Shown: positions 43,147 through 55,044, counted from the stretch's first letter. The stretch: DNA of 64,000 nucleotides from Symbiodinium natans (GCA_905221605.1 CAJNDS010002240.1:271501-335500); one strand, 5' to 3'. Notes: generated by a model not told the origin, from the sequence alone. Numbers and translations are program-made.

Positions 43147-43601
43147 GCATAACCCAGGCTGCTCTAGTAAAGGAACCTCTTGGGGTGCACGGTTACCCCT
43201 AAACCCTAAACCGTAGACCCTAGACCCTAAACCCCAAACCCCAGACCCTAAACTCCCCCTCCTCCTCTCAAGGCTTTAGGGTGCATGTGCGTATTGGGGT
43301 CTATGGTCCAGTGCACTCGCCTCCCTCTTGGGGGTTTAGGACTACCCGTCCGGACATATGTCTCGCCATGCTCCTGCTGTAGGATTTAGGCGTTACAAGA
43401 ACTAAGGCCCAGGCGGCATAACCCTAAACCCTAAACCCTGATAGGCTTAGAGTTTAGGGAGGTCTCTCCCTCAAGAGTAGGCTCAGGAGGAGATCGCCCG
43501 CTTACTTTGGGATCGTCGGCGCCTGAGCACGTGTGCGCACGGAGGGGGCTGTTAGAGGTTTGTTGGTCTTAGGGGTTTAGGGTTTAGGGAACTGACAAAC
43601 G

Positions 43602-43740
43602 TTGCGGATCCGCCACCCGGCGCTAGATGACTCCTACGCCTGCATTGGGATCCCCGTTGTTTCCTGGCAGGATCGGAGCTTAGTGCTGCTTGGTTGTGGG
43701 TTTGCTGAGAAACAAGAGGTCCAAGTGTTGTTCCTGCATA
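43602..43740 (+). other. Coding-like island, + frame
   Basis: The + frame reads YACIGIPVVSWQDRSLVLLG with alternating hydrophobics. It runs directly into a family A TIR element on the right. Weak evidence. Confidence 0.25.
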
Positions 43741-43925
43741 CTTGGAGGTTCATGGTACTTAGTAACCCAATTGTAACCGGACTTCGAACCCAATGAGAAC
43801 CCTGTTAGGGTACTTAAGGGGCGTAGAAGTGCGTAAAAACTACACGTATAATCGGGCTATAAGTACCCTAAACCCTAAACCATTTTCCTAAACCCTAAAC
43901 CCTATAAGTACACTGAACCTCCAAG
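43741..43925. mobile_element. TIR element, family A
   Basis: CTTGGAGGTTCATGGTACTT at the left; AGTACACTGAACCTCCAAG at the right. CCCTAAA units have been inserted or grown inside. Confidence 0.8.
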
Positions 43926-44010
43926 TAGCTCAAGTGTCTCATTAAGCCCCATGCACATTACAGAGAACTTGGCATCGTGGGACCGTGGCGGTGTGGTCTG
44001 TGTCTCACTC

Positions 44011-44065
44011 TCCTCTTCTTCTTCTTCTTCTTCTTCTTCTTCTTCTTCTTCTTCTTCTTCTTCTG
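44011..44065 (+). repeat. (TCT)n microsatellite
   Basis: About eighteen TTC triplets. Confidence 0.97.
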
Positions 44066-44716
44066 ATGCTTCTTCTTCTTCGGTGTTTTTTTAGTTGTTT
44101 CTGCCTTAAAAAGACTTCCCTAAACCATTTGGCTCATGAAACCTTGTGGAAGCCGATCCCTCGAGGATTGCGGGGGACGAGGCTGCTTACGAGTGAACAG
44201 GAGCAATCGGGAATGTTGGAAAAAAAGACCGTGTGCTACGGGAGAGTAGATTGACCAGGGAGAAGGGTACCGGGTCTAAGAGAAGGCTTCCATTAAGTGT
44301 TCCCTAAACCCGAAACCCTAGGAGGAGCGGAAAGAAGGCTATGACGGAACTCTACCTGATCTCCTGGCTGCGAGCGGTCTGATTATAGGGCCTTGATGCT
44401 AGCCCAGGCCAAGACGCTGCAACCGGGTCCTACTAGCGATATTCTGGCTTCTGTGGGGATCATGAAGGCCTAAAGCCCCTAAACCCCTAAACATTAACAA
44501 CAAAAAGAACCCATAAGCCATTCCGAAAATCCCTTGTACAGCAGAGCGGTCAGATGCAGAACAAAGCCTTGCAAGTTGCCTAGAATAGTAACCTGCATCG
44601 AAAGAACGGGAGAGGTTTAGGGGTTTAAAACTACTTCGGAGTTTGAGGTTTAGGGATTAGGGTTTATGTAGGGCCTTAGGGTATAGGGTTAGGGGTTTAG
44701 GGTTTACGGCCACCAC

Positions 44717-44779
44717 TCAGCCCCGGGCCACTTTGAACTTGGACATGTCCAGGATGGATCCCGTCTCGCGCCGGTACTC
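44717..44779 (-). CDS. Terminal exon of PPR gene
   Basis: A GATGTCAG acceptor precedes 20 codons, EYRRETGSILDMSKFKVARG, and a TGA stop. Phase 0 at its start matches the GAG|GTGTAC end of the PPR exon to the right. This gives a sensible C-terminus and marks the 3' end of the gene. Confidence 0.6.
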   Translation of the reverse strand, partial: EYRRETGSILDMSKFKVARG

Positions 44780-44883
44780 CTGACATCTAAGAAACATTCA
44801 ACATGGTTCAGGGTTTAGGGCTTATATAGGGTTTAGGGTTGCAGGGGTTTACGAGAACAAGGGAGAAGGGCTACAAGGTACAC

Positions 44884-45522
44884 CTCCGTGAAAGGGGCGT
44901 CAATCAATACGTCAGAAGACTTTAGCTGATTGTACGCAGAAAGAATATCCGACAGAGGTGCAGTGGCATAGGCGCCAATAAGGCAGGTGTAAACGGCAAT
45001 ATTGGGCCGCAGGCCCAGTTCCAACAAGTACTGAAACAGAAACTTCGCAGCGTGGTGTCTTCTGCCCTCAGCCTCCCAGCACGCGCGGATGGCAGAGGTG
45101 ATGTGTGCCACGTTGGTGTCGTGCCAGATGTACGGTTCAACTGTTCCAGCACTGGAGCAGCTTCCACATCTCCCACAGCTGCTGCAGCATCAATGCGTGC
45201 TCCTGCTAGAACCTCATCAAGGGGGCATGTGGACAATGCTTCAGCCCAGATGCGCTCCACGGCCTCTGGCTTGTTCAGTCTAGCATGAAGTTTCATGGCA
45301 GCCGTGAAGGTTGGGGAAGCTTTCGCTATATTCATATTGCAAGCTCTCTCATACACTGCCAAGCCTTCCTTGTACTGGGTGCAGTTGATCGCAATGCGCA
45401 TAACAGCATTGAAGATCTGTGTTTCACTGCCTCCATATTTGCCATACAGCTTCCGGACATTGAGCCAGTCACCACGTCCCCCAGCATCCGTTATTTCTGA
45501 CAGAAGGAGTTGGCCTTCCCTG
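44884..45522 (-). CDS. PPR-repeat protein exon with one frameshift
   Basis: Long minus-strand exon of a pentatricopeptide repeat protein; PPR proteins are helical-repeat RNA-binding proteins, usually of organelles. The order is EGQLLLSEITDAGGRGDWLN, ETQIFNAVMRIAINC, KASPTFTAAMKLHARLNKPE, then in another frame TNVAHITSAIRACWEAEG, GLRPNIAVYTCLIGAYATAP and a last helix ending in FTE at a GT donor. Repeats of about 35 residues with TFTAAM and VYTCLIGAY are typical. The frame changes once, near 45118-45160, where one base appears to be missing (or two added). It is either a pseudogene lesion, an assembly error or an unusual event. Confidence 0.75.
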
Positions 45523-46017
45523 CTGAGGGTGGTGCCTGGGGGCGTCGAGCCCGTGTGTGGATAGCAAGACCGGCCTTCTCTCGAACTACACTCAGCGGCG
45601 TCTGCTTGCGAACGCCGAAAGTGATTTGGGAAACACGTGCAAGCACAATAGCAAGCGCAAGTTCTACAATCCGCCGTCTTCGAACGGCTGCTCGTGCCAG
45701 CAAGCGCGACATCACTGCTCGGAGCATGCGAAAGCTGACGATGAGCCTCGGACACTTGCGCGCGGGCAGTACATGGTCATCGCGATGGAGCTCTGTATGT
45801 CGGCATGCTATGAAGAGACCAGAAAGGGCAAATGCGCGTCACAGCCTGTCGACTGACTTTCAGCTGACCCAAGACCTGACACACCTCACAAATACAAAAT
45901 AAGGGCACCTCAACAGTTCAATCCTCAATCTCCAATCATGACACCCCCAAAAAAATTCCCCTGCAACCGCAAGCAAATAACACAAATACCTCAAGACATG
46001 GAGAGGAGAAAGGACTC

Positions 46018-46034
46018 TCTCTCTCTCTCTCTCG
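46018..46034. repeat. (CT)n microsatellite
   Basis: Short CTCTCT run followed by CACATATACATACATA. Confidence 0.85.
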
Positions 46035-46627
46035 CACATATACATACATACTGATACACACGCATACGTAGACGTTGCAAACTGAAAGGACTTACTAACA
46101 CGCTTTCAAAAAAAGGATGGTTGAACTCGAAACCCTGCTTGAAAACTAACCCAAGATCTTCCTGAGTAGATGCTTATCCGGCTGCAATGTTGCAATCTCT
46201 TCAAGCCCTAGACGCTTGGCACCGTGCAGGGCTGTACGATGACTCAAAGCAAGGCAGACCCAGGCGACCGTTATCTTGCAGCCAGTTGATTCTTCTACAC
46301 TGAGTGGGCTTAGGGATTAGGGCTGTAGGCATTCTAGCGACGAGTCTATGGCCCGGGCCTATGATTGTACTTTTCCCCAAACACCACACAAGGCATACGA
46401 ATGAAACTTATCGGCACACACAAGGTGTTACTATGGCATGGCAAGGACCGGTGTGGCATGGTGTGGCATGGTTGATTTATCTACAGCTTCCAGACTCATA
46501 CCTACACACTTTTTACGTGGTCAACTCCTTTGTCTGGCAATCTACTGCTTGCTTGAGAACCCCCCCCCCCCCAAACCAAAAAAAAACACTAGTTCGTATG
46601 TTGCCCTTACAAGGACTACAAGGAAGA

Positions 46628-46680
46628 ATATATATATATATATACATATATACATATATATATATACATATATATATGCA
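46628..46680. repeat. (TA)n microsatellite
   Basis: ATATATAT with ACATATA interruptions; flanked by C-, A- and G-runs. Confidence 0.95.
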
Positions 46681-46756
46681 TTTCATTCTCTTTTGCATTT
46701 TGCGGGGGGGGGGAAGGGAAGGGGGGGGGGGGGGGTTCTCAAGCAATCAGTAGCAC

Positions 46757-46842
46757 TGTCGGTGTTCGAGCATATCAAAGGCGCGGGGGTCCTGCAAGGC
46801 CATGTCCCTCTGGAGCTCCATCTCCTCAATGCGCTTCCGGGC
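46757..46842 (-). CDS. Coiled-coil exon
   Basis: ARKRIEEMELQRDMALQDPR then AFDMLEHR, between a CAGCAAG acceptor and a GT donor. 86 bases leaving two bases of a split codon. That remainder completes in frame with the PPR exon to the left, so this may be the exon just upstream of the PPR region (inference). Confidence 0.65.
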
Positions 46843-47637
46843 CTTGCTGGTTGAGGGTTTAGGGTTTAGGGTTTAGGGTTTAGGGTGACTCACCAGCGCA
46901 CCCGAAACTTCAGAGTCCTCGCCTGGAGGTTCGGGGTTTGGGGGTGGAAGGGTCTACCAACCCTAGCCCGAAGGCCTTGATGACTGGATTTGGGGTAGTG
47001 GCTTTGTCACAGGTACAGTAGCTACTACCTGCTTTCGAAACCCCCTAAAAATGAAAATGATTCTCCTTTGTGAGGGCAATACTGGGGCTCTTAAGCTTAT
47101 GGTAGGTGGGTATTCCTACATCTTCAGCCCCAAGCGGGGCGAGGGTTTCATGGTTTGGGGATCCTGGAATGAGTTCGGCGCAGTGTCGGAAGGATCGAAG
47201 GCTTCATGGCCGGTATGAACAGAAGCCCAAGCGCACGTTGCAAGCTTCATGAACCAGTCTGAGACCCAAAGCCCTCAGCCCTACGCCCTAAATCCTAACC
47301 CCCAAACCCTAAACCCGTTTAAACCTCTAAACTTAAACCAATCCTAAACTCCAGGACCCCAGAATCCGAATCCCTGAGCCCGGAAACCTTGAATCCCAAA
47401 CCCCACCCCCCCCAAAAAAAAAAAGAACCTCCCCAAAACCGCCCCAAAACCCCAAACCCCAAAAAGCTGCAAACCAAAACCCCACCCAAAACCTCTTCAA
47501 AAACCTAAACCCTGAAACCCCGAACCCCGAACCCTGAACCCTAAACCCTCAAACCTCAAACCCTAAACCCTTAAACCCCCTCCCCCCCCCCCCCCCCGCC
47601 AACAAAAAAAAAAAAAAACTCCCCAAAACACCTCAGC

Positions 47638-47697
47638 CCTTCGCGCGGCGGAGGTCTTCCTCCAGCTCCCTGATGTGGCCGTCTTTGCCCTCTGGCT
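47638..47697 (-). CDS. Coiled-coil exon
   Basis: PEGKDGHIRELEEDLRRAK, after a CCTCAG acceptor; a GC donor (AAGG|GCTGAG) is likely. Heptad-like Ile/Leu spacing. Confidence 0.6.
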
Positions 47698-48729
47698 CTG
47701 AGGAGGGTTTAGTGTTCAGGGTTTAGGGTTTATGGTTTCGGGTTTAGGAATGTGGGGTCTGGGGTTTAGGGTTTCAGGCTTAGGGTTTCGGAATGTGGGG
47801 TTTCGGTTAGGGTTTCTGGCTTAGGGCTTCAGGTTTTGGGGTTTAAGGGCTTCGGAGTTTTAGGGTTTCCGCAGTCGGGTTGCAGGATTGACCGCGACTA
47901 GCACGAACCAAAACGTTCACTACTATGGCACAATCACACTTCTCGCAGACGCCGCAAGATCGGTAACATCTTCTTTATAGCTCTTGAGATTAAGACTACG
48001 GGTTAGCTAGTAGTAAATGGCTCTTACATTCTCAAACCCTAAACCCTAAACCCTAAACCCTAAACCCTAAACCCTAAACCCTCACTACGATGATGACTCT
48101 GCTTTGAGCCTGTGGGTTTGTCTTGGCTCTCAGCTCTGGTTAGGGCCATAGTAGGGGCCACTTATGGCATGCTTAGGGCTTTTAGGGTTTAGGGTTTAGG
48201 GTTTAGGGTTTAGGGTTTAGGGATTAGGGTTTAGGGCTTAGGGTTTAGCATAATAAGGCACTGAGGGCGAAGGGCTTATTTATGCCGACTGAGATCAGCA
48301 TGGCAAGAAAAAGCACGCCTCGACATAGTCGGCCGGCTAACCAAAACCCTCCAAGCCCTCCATTTAGGGTTTAGGGTTTAGTGTTAGGGTTTGGGGGCCC
48401 AACCCACCCAACCGTCCTCCCAACCCTCCCACCCCCAACACCCACTAAAACCCCCTACACCCCCGAGCTTTCCAATCCTAAACCCTAAACCCCCCTCCAA
48501 ACCCTGAACCCTCAAACCCCCCTCAAGCCCCCTCAAGCCCCCTCAAGCCCCCTAAAGCCCTTTACGCCGCCAGCCCTAACCCTGAACCCTAAACGCAAGA
48601 CAAACACCAAACCCCAAACCTCAAAACCCCAAAACCCAAAACCCCAAAACCCCGAAACCCCAAAACCCCCAAAACCCCCAAAACCCCCAAAACCCCAAAA
48701 CCCCAAAACCCCAAATGCCGAACCCTAAA

Positions 48730-48945
48730 CCCTAAACCCGAAACCCGAAACCCAAAACCCGAAACCCTAAACCCTAAACCCGAAACCCGAAACCCTAGAG
48801 CCTAGACCCGAAACCCGAAACCCAAAACCCAACACCCGAAACCCAAAACCCGAAACCCTAAACCCTGAACCCGAAACCCGAAACCCAAAACCCAACACCC
48901 AAAACCCGAAACCCGAAACCCAAAACCCAACACCCAAAACCCTAG
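48730..48945 (-). repeat. CCCGAAA / CCCAAAA variant array
   Basis: A degenerate CCCTAAA field in which A/G/T at the fourth position has been spread in short homogeneous runs. Confidence 0.9.
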
Positions 48946-48954
48946 AGCCAAGAC

Positions 48955-49035
48955 ATGGTCCCGAAGCCTCCATTATCCGAAGGAGCTCCTGGCGCTGCAT
49001 CTCCCTCTGCGACATGCCCTCCTCCACCTGAATCT
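48955..49035 (-). CDS. Coiled-coil exon
   Basis: IQVEEGMSQREMQRQELLRI then MEASGP, between a CAGCAG acceptor and a CAT|GTCTTG donor. Flanked by CCCTAAA-type text on the left and TTTAGGG on the right. Confidence 0.65.
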
Positions 49036-49185
49036 CTGCTGTTTGAGGGGCTTGCAGGGTTTAGGGTTTAGGGTTCAGGGTTTAGGGTTTAAGGGTTTCT
49101 TGGGGTTTATGGGCTTTAGGGTTTAAAATTTGGGGTGTCCAGGGTTCTTGGGATGTACGAATTTCGATATGTTTTGTTTGAGATA

Positions 49186-49376
49186 TCAATCAGAAATGCT
49201 GAGAAGCAACAACGTCATCATACTTAAAGCACCAATAACAACAAAAACATCAAGCCCTAAATCCTCGAACAGATGAGGGGTCCCTGAAGGTGCGCCCAGT
49301 CTATCTCGGACTTCACGATTTTCCGAGCATTCTGTCAGAGATAGCGGTAGGCACGAGAGGAGACAGATCGAGTGCA
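49186..49376 (-). CDS. Possible ORF with hydrophobic C-terminus
   Basis: Minus frame ending in TGA with GLDVFVVIGALSMMTLLLLS near the end, a possible membrane helix. It lies in an interval between better-supported exons, so it may be intronic chance. Confidence 0.25.
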
Positions 49377-49429
49377 TGCATGTGTGTGTTTTTTTCCACC
49401 ACTTAAGGTTCTCCGGAGTTGGGCTTTGC

Positions 49430-49491
49430 AGGTCGGTAGCCGGCCTTCACGATGCGATCACGCTGCTCATGGAAGCTGTCCTCAACAACCC
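49430..49491 (-). CDS. Probable exon
   Basis: VVEDSFHEQRDRIVKAGYRP, with a TCGAG or TTGAG acceptor and a CCT|GCAAAG (GC) donor. Here CCCTAAA lies on the right, the opposite of the usual plan. The + strand is open as well (LHDAITLLMEAVLNNPS). Confidence 0.5.
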
Positions 49492-49608
49492 CTCGAAACC
49501 CTAAACCCTAAACCCTAAACCCTAAACCCTAAACCCTAAACCCTAAACCCGAAGCGGCCTCTTAAAGTTGCAGGGTCTTGTGGTTTTTTTGAGGCTTCTT
49601 AAGGGAAA

Positions 49609-49711
49609 GGGGGGTTCAAGGGGGGGAAGTAACCCAAGGTTCCCTGACACTCCCACACTACTCCCTAAGCTTCCCTAAGGTTCCCTAGGTACCTACCCCC
49701 CTTGAACCCCT
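49609..49711. mobile_element. 103-bp TIR element
   Basis: GGGGTTCAAGGGGGGGAAG at the left pairs with CTACCCCCCTTGAACCCC at the right. Confidence 0.7.
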
Positions 49712-50248
49712 CTCCATTAAGAACTATCAAGAACCCTACATTTTCTTGAGGAGTGCCCCGCTTTAATAGCAATAAAATGGGGTTTCAGAAAGTTATGTAA
49801 TGTAAGGAGCGCGTGACGCATGATGTTGTAGTTAGTAACTGGCCCGTAGAAAAACCGCATAACATGTTCTGTATTCATGGTTTTTCAAGGAGACGTGAAT
49901 TGTATGCAAAAAGCCCAATCCACAAAGACATGATCGTAGAAAACTGTTTAGGGTTTAGGGTTTTGGGTTTAGGGTTTAAATAAAGGGTAGAACCATGTAT
50001 ACCCTACTTGCAACCCTACTGATAAGTACCCATGAACCCCCAAGTGGGGCTTAAGTGATTCCCCCCTGCGCGCATGAAGCAAGTTGTGATTAGGGGTTCA
50101 GGCCCTAAACTCTCAACCCAAAACCCCGTAAGCCCCAAACCCCGAAACCCCTAGCCCTTAAAGCCTACACCCCTAAACCCTAAACCCTGAACCCTGAAAC
50201 CTAAACCCTAAACCCTAAACCCTAAACCCTAAACCCTAAACCCTAAAC

Positions 50249-50319
50249 CCTCCTGGATGCACCGACGCGCAGCCATTGTTCGAAGGTACCTGGCAGCATC
50301 GGGCTGCGAGCTTTCCGCT
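50249..50319 (-). CDS. Probable exon
   Basis: Two readings are possible depending on the acceptor: RKARSPMLPGTFEQWLRVGA (in phase with the exon to the right) or RAESSQPDAARYLRTMAARR. Classic flanks: CCCTAAA left, TTTAGGG right. Confidence 0.5.
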
Positions 50320-50640
50320 CTACCTAGACTTCAGAGTATCTCAGGATTCTTGGTTTCAGGGTTTAGGGTTTAGGGTATAAGGGAACCCAAACCCGAAAAA
50401 AAGGAATCAGGACATACTCTGGGTCCTAGCTACTGATGCCCAGCAGGTCCGCTCATATGATTGTCCGATGACGTGAAAGAAGCCCCTGATTCCTAAATCC
50501 CCAAATCCCTAAAACCCAGTGTCTAAATGCCTACACCCGAAACCCGTAATCACTACATCCTACATCACCCTAAACCCTAAACCCTAAACCCTAAACCCTA
50601 AACCCTAAACCCTAAACCCTAAACCCCCCCCCCCCCCTGC

Positions 50641-50674
50641 CAGGGCACATGGTCTCCACCTTTTGCAGCTCCAC
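50641..50674 (-). CDS. Micro-exon
   Basis: VELQKVETMCP between a CCTGAG acceptor and a CCTG|GCAGGG (GC) donor; 34 bases. Phase 0 at the start agrees with the end of the exon at 51560. Confidence 0.55.
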
Positions 50675-51559
50675 CTCAGGGTTAAGCGGGCTTTCGGATC
50701 TTTAAGGGATTCAGGGGTTTAGGACTTAGGGCTTAAGTTTAGTGTGTTCAGGGTTTTTGGGCTTAGGGGTTGAGGGGTTTGAGGCTTTAAGGGCCCAGGG
50801 CTCACAGGGGTTTCGGGTTTAGGAGTTCGAGGGTTTAAGGACTGAGGGTTGTCCTGATCGCGCCTTTGGCGTGCCTTTGGGCCCCAGGTATTTGCCGCTG
50901 AAGGTCATAGACCCTTAAACAAGCGATTACGGTTTAAGGTTTAGATTTAGGGTTTAGGGTTTAGGGTTCAGGGTGCAGGGTTCAGGGTTTAGGGTTCAGG
51001 GGTTGACTTGCTGGCCGAGATTTCTGGGTGAGAAATGCTTAACCTTTGGTTCTGGTTTTTGAGTTTTCTTTGGAGAAGGTAGCACAAAACAAAGCTCAAG
51101 GCTATCTTCGCAGAACCCAAGATGATCTCTACCCCCCATATGCCCTACAGTCCCTACAATGCCGTACAGGCCCTTTATGAAGTAGGGTCCCTAACAACGG
51201 GGGTTTTGGTCCCTTAACAATGGGGGATCCTGAGGGGTTTTGGCGAGTATGTATGTATGTATGTATGTGTGCATCTCTCCCTCTGTCTCTCACATATGTA
51301 TAATATATATATATATAATATACGGCGAGGGATGGATATTATCTAGTGATATGGGGTGTTTAAGGTATGCAAGCAACAGGACCCTACTCCAGACGTATAC
51401 CCTGCATTCCCTAAACCCTGAACCCGGAAGGCTTCAGAGTCTTGGGGTGCTTGCGGAAGAATGTTCTGGGCTCGCGTCGCACAGGATTATCCCTCTACCC
51501 CTCGTCTCTGGATAGCCTTTAGGGTCTTGTGCTTAGGGTTAGGACACCCCAAACTAAAC

Positions 51560-51632
51560 CTGCAGAATGCCTGGACCCTGCCCGAGCCCAGCCTCTTTCA
51601 CGGAGTTCTTCTCCTTTTCAATCTGCAGCTGC
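51560..51632 (-). CDS. Coiled-coil exon
   Basis: QLQIEKEKNSVKEAGLGQGP then GILQ, TTGCGCAG acceptor, CTGCAG|GTTTAG donor. In this exon the donor is continuous with telomere-like text (GTTTAGTTTGGGG). Confidence 0.65.
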
Positions 51633-52212
51633 CTGCGCAACGGGGTTTTGGGCCTGTGAGGGGCTAAGCCCAAACCAAAGCGACGCATTCCATTGGAAGA
51701 GACATGTGGGGTGTAGGATTCCGGCGTTTCGGGCTTAGGGAATAGGGTTTGTTGGTGAATGGCTTCACCCCAACCCCAATTCCCCAATTTGCCCATAACA
51801 CCTGAACTCCAAAACTGCTACCAAACGCAAAACCAAAAACAGCGCCGCAGACTTTTGAGTCCGTCGCACGGGCTCTGTCTTTAGGGTTTGGCGGTTACGT
51901 TGGGTTTGAACAGTCAGGATTTCAGTCTATAGACTTTATCGTGCTATTAGAGCTCATTAGAGTTTATAGAGCTTCTTAGAGCCTGTTACCCCAAACCCTA
52001 AACCCTAAACCCTAAACCCTGAACCCTAAAGCCCCTAACATTAGAGCTTACTAGAGTTTATAGGGTCTTCCTGAAGGCTCTGATGCAGTTCTTGTTGGAG
52101 GTTCGCAGAAGGGGGGGAATTCTACTATACCCTAAACCCCCCTAAGCCCTAAACCCCAAACTTTCAACCCTAAACCCTAAACCCCAAACCCTAAAGCCTT
52201 TGGGTAGGGTCT

Positions 52213-52280
52213 GGGGCTTCGCGGCTGCGAGCATATGGCGACAGCTCAGCAGCTGCAAGAGCGGTCTGAGAAGACAGGGC
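52213..52280 (-). CDS. Probable exon
   Basis: CCCCCAG acceptor, then ALSSQTALAAAELSPYARSR. Donor not certain. CCCTAAA left, TTTAGGG right. Confidence 0.45.
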
Positions 52281-53494
52281 CTGGGGGAAGATACTTCTTT
52301 AGGGTTTAGGGTTCAGGGTTCAGGGTTCAGGGTTTAGGGTAAAGCATCTTCCAAAGCAACCTAGCACTGTGGGGTTGAGGGTTGAGGGTCGGATCCAGGT
52401 GCGAGTTTAGGATTCAGAGTGGGTATAACGGCTTGTGGCTTTGAAGGTTTGGCTACTGCCGTCGGCCTGAAGAGATGGAGTGGCTGATGACTTAGGGTTT
52501 AGGGTTTAGGGTTGCCTTAGGTTTGGGTACTCTTGGGTTTGGGGACCCTTTTTTAGGGCCACCAGAAACCCACATAAAAACAAGGATCCTGCAAACATGG
52601 TTTTCCAGCATCCTTTTTATAGGGGTGCTTCTACCCCCCCCCCCCCCCCCCGTGGGTTTTTGCGCTCTGTTTTAAAGACTTAGAGGGTACGAGCCTTCAT
52701 CTCTTGAGGATATTCGGACTAGAGCACGCCAGGAGGGCCAGGTCAACTAAGCCCATAACCCAGTTCATGGGTACTTAGAAGTAGGGTCAGAAGAACCCTA
52801 AAACCCTAAGGATCCATGTACCTATATGGTAGATGCCCTACAGCTCCATATAAAGCCCAAGAAGATGCGTGTTTGGAGTTAAGGGTTCAGAGCTTGGGGC
52901 TTTGGACCGAATCAGGTGCATCCCCACAGCAAGCCTCCCCCGAATCCCCCGAACGTAAGGCGTACATATATACGTATGTATGCAACTGCGTAGAAGCGCT
53001 TCACGGTTGAGGGTAAACCCTGTCCCCGCAGTACGCAGAGAGACGTGCCAACAGACAACTCTGAGCCTTTAAAGCCCTCAGCACGCACCCTGAACTCAAA
53101 CCTCAAGCTCAAAACGCGAAACCTAGAACCTGAACGCCCTTGCCTAAATGGTTCATATTGGGGGGTTAAGTTAAACTCCAACGCGAAACCTAGAACCTGA
53201 ACGCCCTGACCTCAATGGTTCATTTTGCGGGTTGGGGTTTAAGGCCTTGTTTTTTGTGGTAAGACGACGGCAGTATCCAGAACCGCGGCTAAGTAGCTAG
53301 ACCTCTAGGCTCGTGTATTATGATGAAGAAAAAAACCTCCCCCTTTGTTTCACCCCTAAGCCTCAACCCTGAAACTTTAAACTCTTCACCCTAAACCCTC
53401 AACCCTCAACCCTCAACCCTCAACCCTAAACCTAACCCCTCTGAGCCCTCACGTGCATAAATCCATGCAGGGCTCAGCCATCAGCCATCCTCAC

Positions 53495-53549
53495 GCGCTC
53501 GCCGTCGCCCCGCCGTGTCCGAAGCGCCCGTCGCGCTGGCGGGCGTCTC
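53495..53549 (-). CDS. Probable exon
   Basis: GACTGAG acceptor and C|GTGAGG donor on the minus strand; the phase-0 frame reads ETPASATGASDTAGRRRA. Other frames are open because of high GC. Confidence 0.4.
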
Positions 53550-53753
53550 CTCAGTCCTGAGGTTCCAGGTTTTGGGTTCATAGGTTCAGGGTTCAGGGTT
53601 CAGGGATAGTTTGGAGGTTAAAGTTTTTGGGATTCGGAGGTTCAGGGTTCAGGGATAGTTTAGGGGTTACAGTTTAGGGTTTGGGGTTGGCCCTAAACCC
53701 TCTAAGCCCAAAAACCCAAAACCCAAAACCCAAAACCCTAAACCCTACTGCAC

Positions 53754-53845
53754 GTTTCCAGGCTGGGTTCACGGTGCCGAGGTGCTCCGGAAGGGTCGCA
53801 TCCTAGGCGGTTTTGAAGAGCTCCAAGGAGAACCAGCTCCAATAC
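53754..53845 (-). CDS. Probable exon
   Basis: TTCTGAG acceptor, GT donor (AAC|GTGCAG). Reads VLELVLLGALQNRLGCDPSG then APRHREPSLE. The + strand also has a long open frame (EVLRKGRILGGFEELQGE). Confidence 0.4.
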
Positions 53846-54549
53846 CTCAGAAGTTTTAGCGTTTAGGGTTTAGGGTTTCGGGTTTGGGGCTTAAACCCTT
53901 TAGGGCTTAAACCCTTTCGAGCCCTGTAAAACCTCAACCCAAGCGGATTAGGGTTTGAGGGGTCCCTGGGATGGCACTGAGATTTCAGAGAGGGCGCAGG
54001 GCTTACATCACAAGGTTGCGGCAAGGTTCAGGTGCTCTTTGCTTAGGTTATATGTAGTAGGGTTTATATTTCCTGTATCCCCAAAAGGACACCAGGTATA
54101 TACACTCACCAATATGAAAAAGGAACCTTATATACCCTCACCAAAAACAGAAATATAAACCCTGCTTCAATAATATGGGGTTCACTGCTATTGGGTCTAT
54201 AAGGTTTTACGGCCATACGGTGTTGGGATTTGAGGGGTTGGAGGCCAATAAGCCCCAAGGCTTTACATCCGATCTAGGACTTGCAGGGTTTCGGTGTTGA
54301 TAACCTGGCGCTGTTTCGTGCTCGGTGATTCACTCTCCCGCGACCTGATATGTGCCCAGGTCTGGCGTTAAAGGCTTGTTGGGTTTGGACATGAGCCGCC
54401 AGGCAACACCCTGAGCCTAAACCCCCCTCCAGTCACAAAGCAGTCCCCCCCCCCCCGCCCCCCCCAAATGTAAAGTCCCTAACCGCTAACCCCTCAACCC
54501 CAAACCCCGTAAACCGCAAACCCCGAACCCCCCTAAACCCTGAAAGGAC

Positions 54550-54652
54550 CGAGGCGGGCCTGTAGATGCCGAACGCCGGGAGCAGCGCCAGGGGAACCTG
54601 CGACTGCACGTCGTCCCCCAGCATCACCTCGCTTGATTCGGGCTTCGGGATG
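54550..54652 (-). CDS. Probable exon
   Basis: TTGGGCAG acceptor, TCG|GTCCTT donor, 103 bases. Reads IPKPESSEVMLGDDVQSQVP then LALLPAFGIYRPAS. Natural composition, no family recognised. CCCTAAA left, TTTAGGG right. Confidence 0.55.
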
Positions 54653-55044
54653 CTGCCCAAGGCTCCATTGGTTGGTTTTAGGGTTTAGGGTTTAGGGTTT
54701 AGGGTTTATAAGTTTAGGGTTTAGGGGTTAGGGTTTAGGGCTTAGGGTGTTAGGGGTTAGGGAGTAAGGTTAGGGTTATGCCCCTTCTATTCTGTAGGGT
54801 TTGCGAGTCACAGGGAGGGTTGAGGGCTTCGGGGTATTCAGGGCGAAAGGTCTACACACGGTTCCGATTCACAACCGTAGTTCTGACGCACCCAAATATC
54901 CACCCCCCCCCCCCCAGGCGTATATCCGGGCTATACTTGAGGTACAAACCCAACCCCGAAAAGGCCCTAGACCCGATATCACACCCCTACCGCTAAACCC
55001 TGAAGACCAAACCCAAGACCCCGATAATATACATCCTTTGAGGG

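Noticed and set aside
43985-44254. 89-residue ORF with a poly-Leu run
   Set aside because: The Leu run is the translated TCT microsatellite; nothing else supports coding.
45491-45902. ORFs on both strands at the 5' side of the PPR exon
   Set aside because: They run past the likely acceptor into intron; Arg/Ala-rich shadows of the PPR frame.
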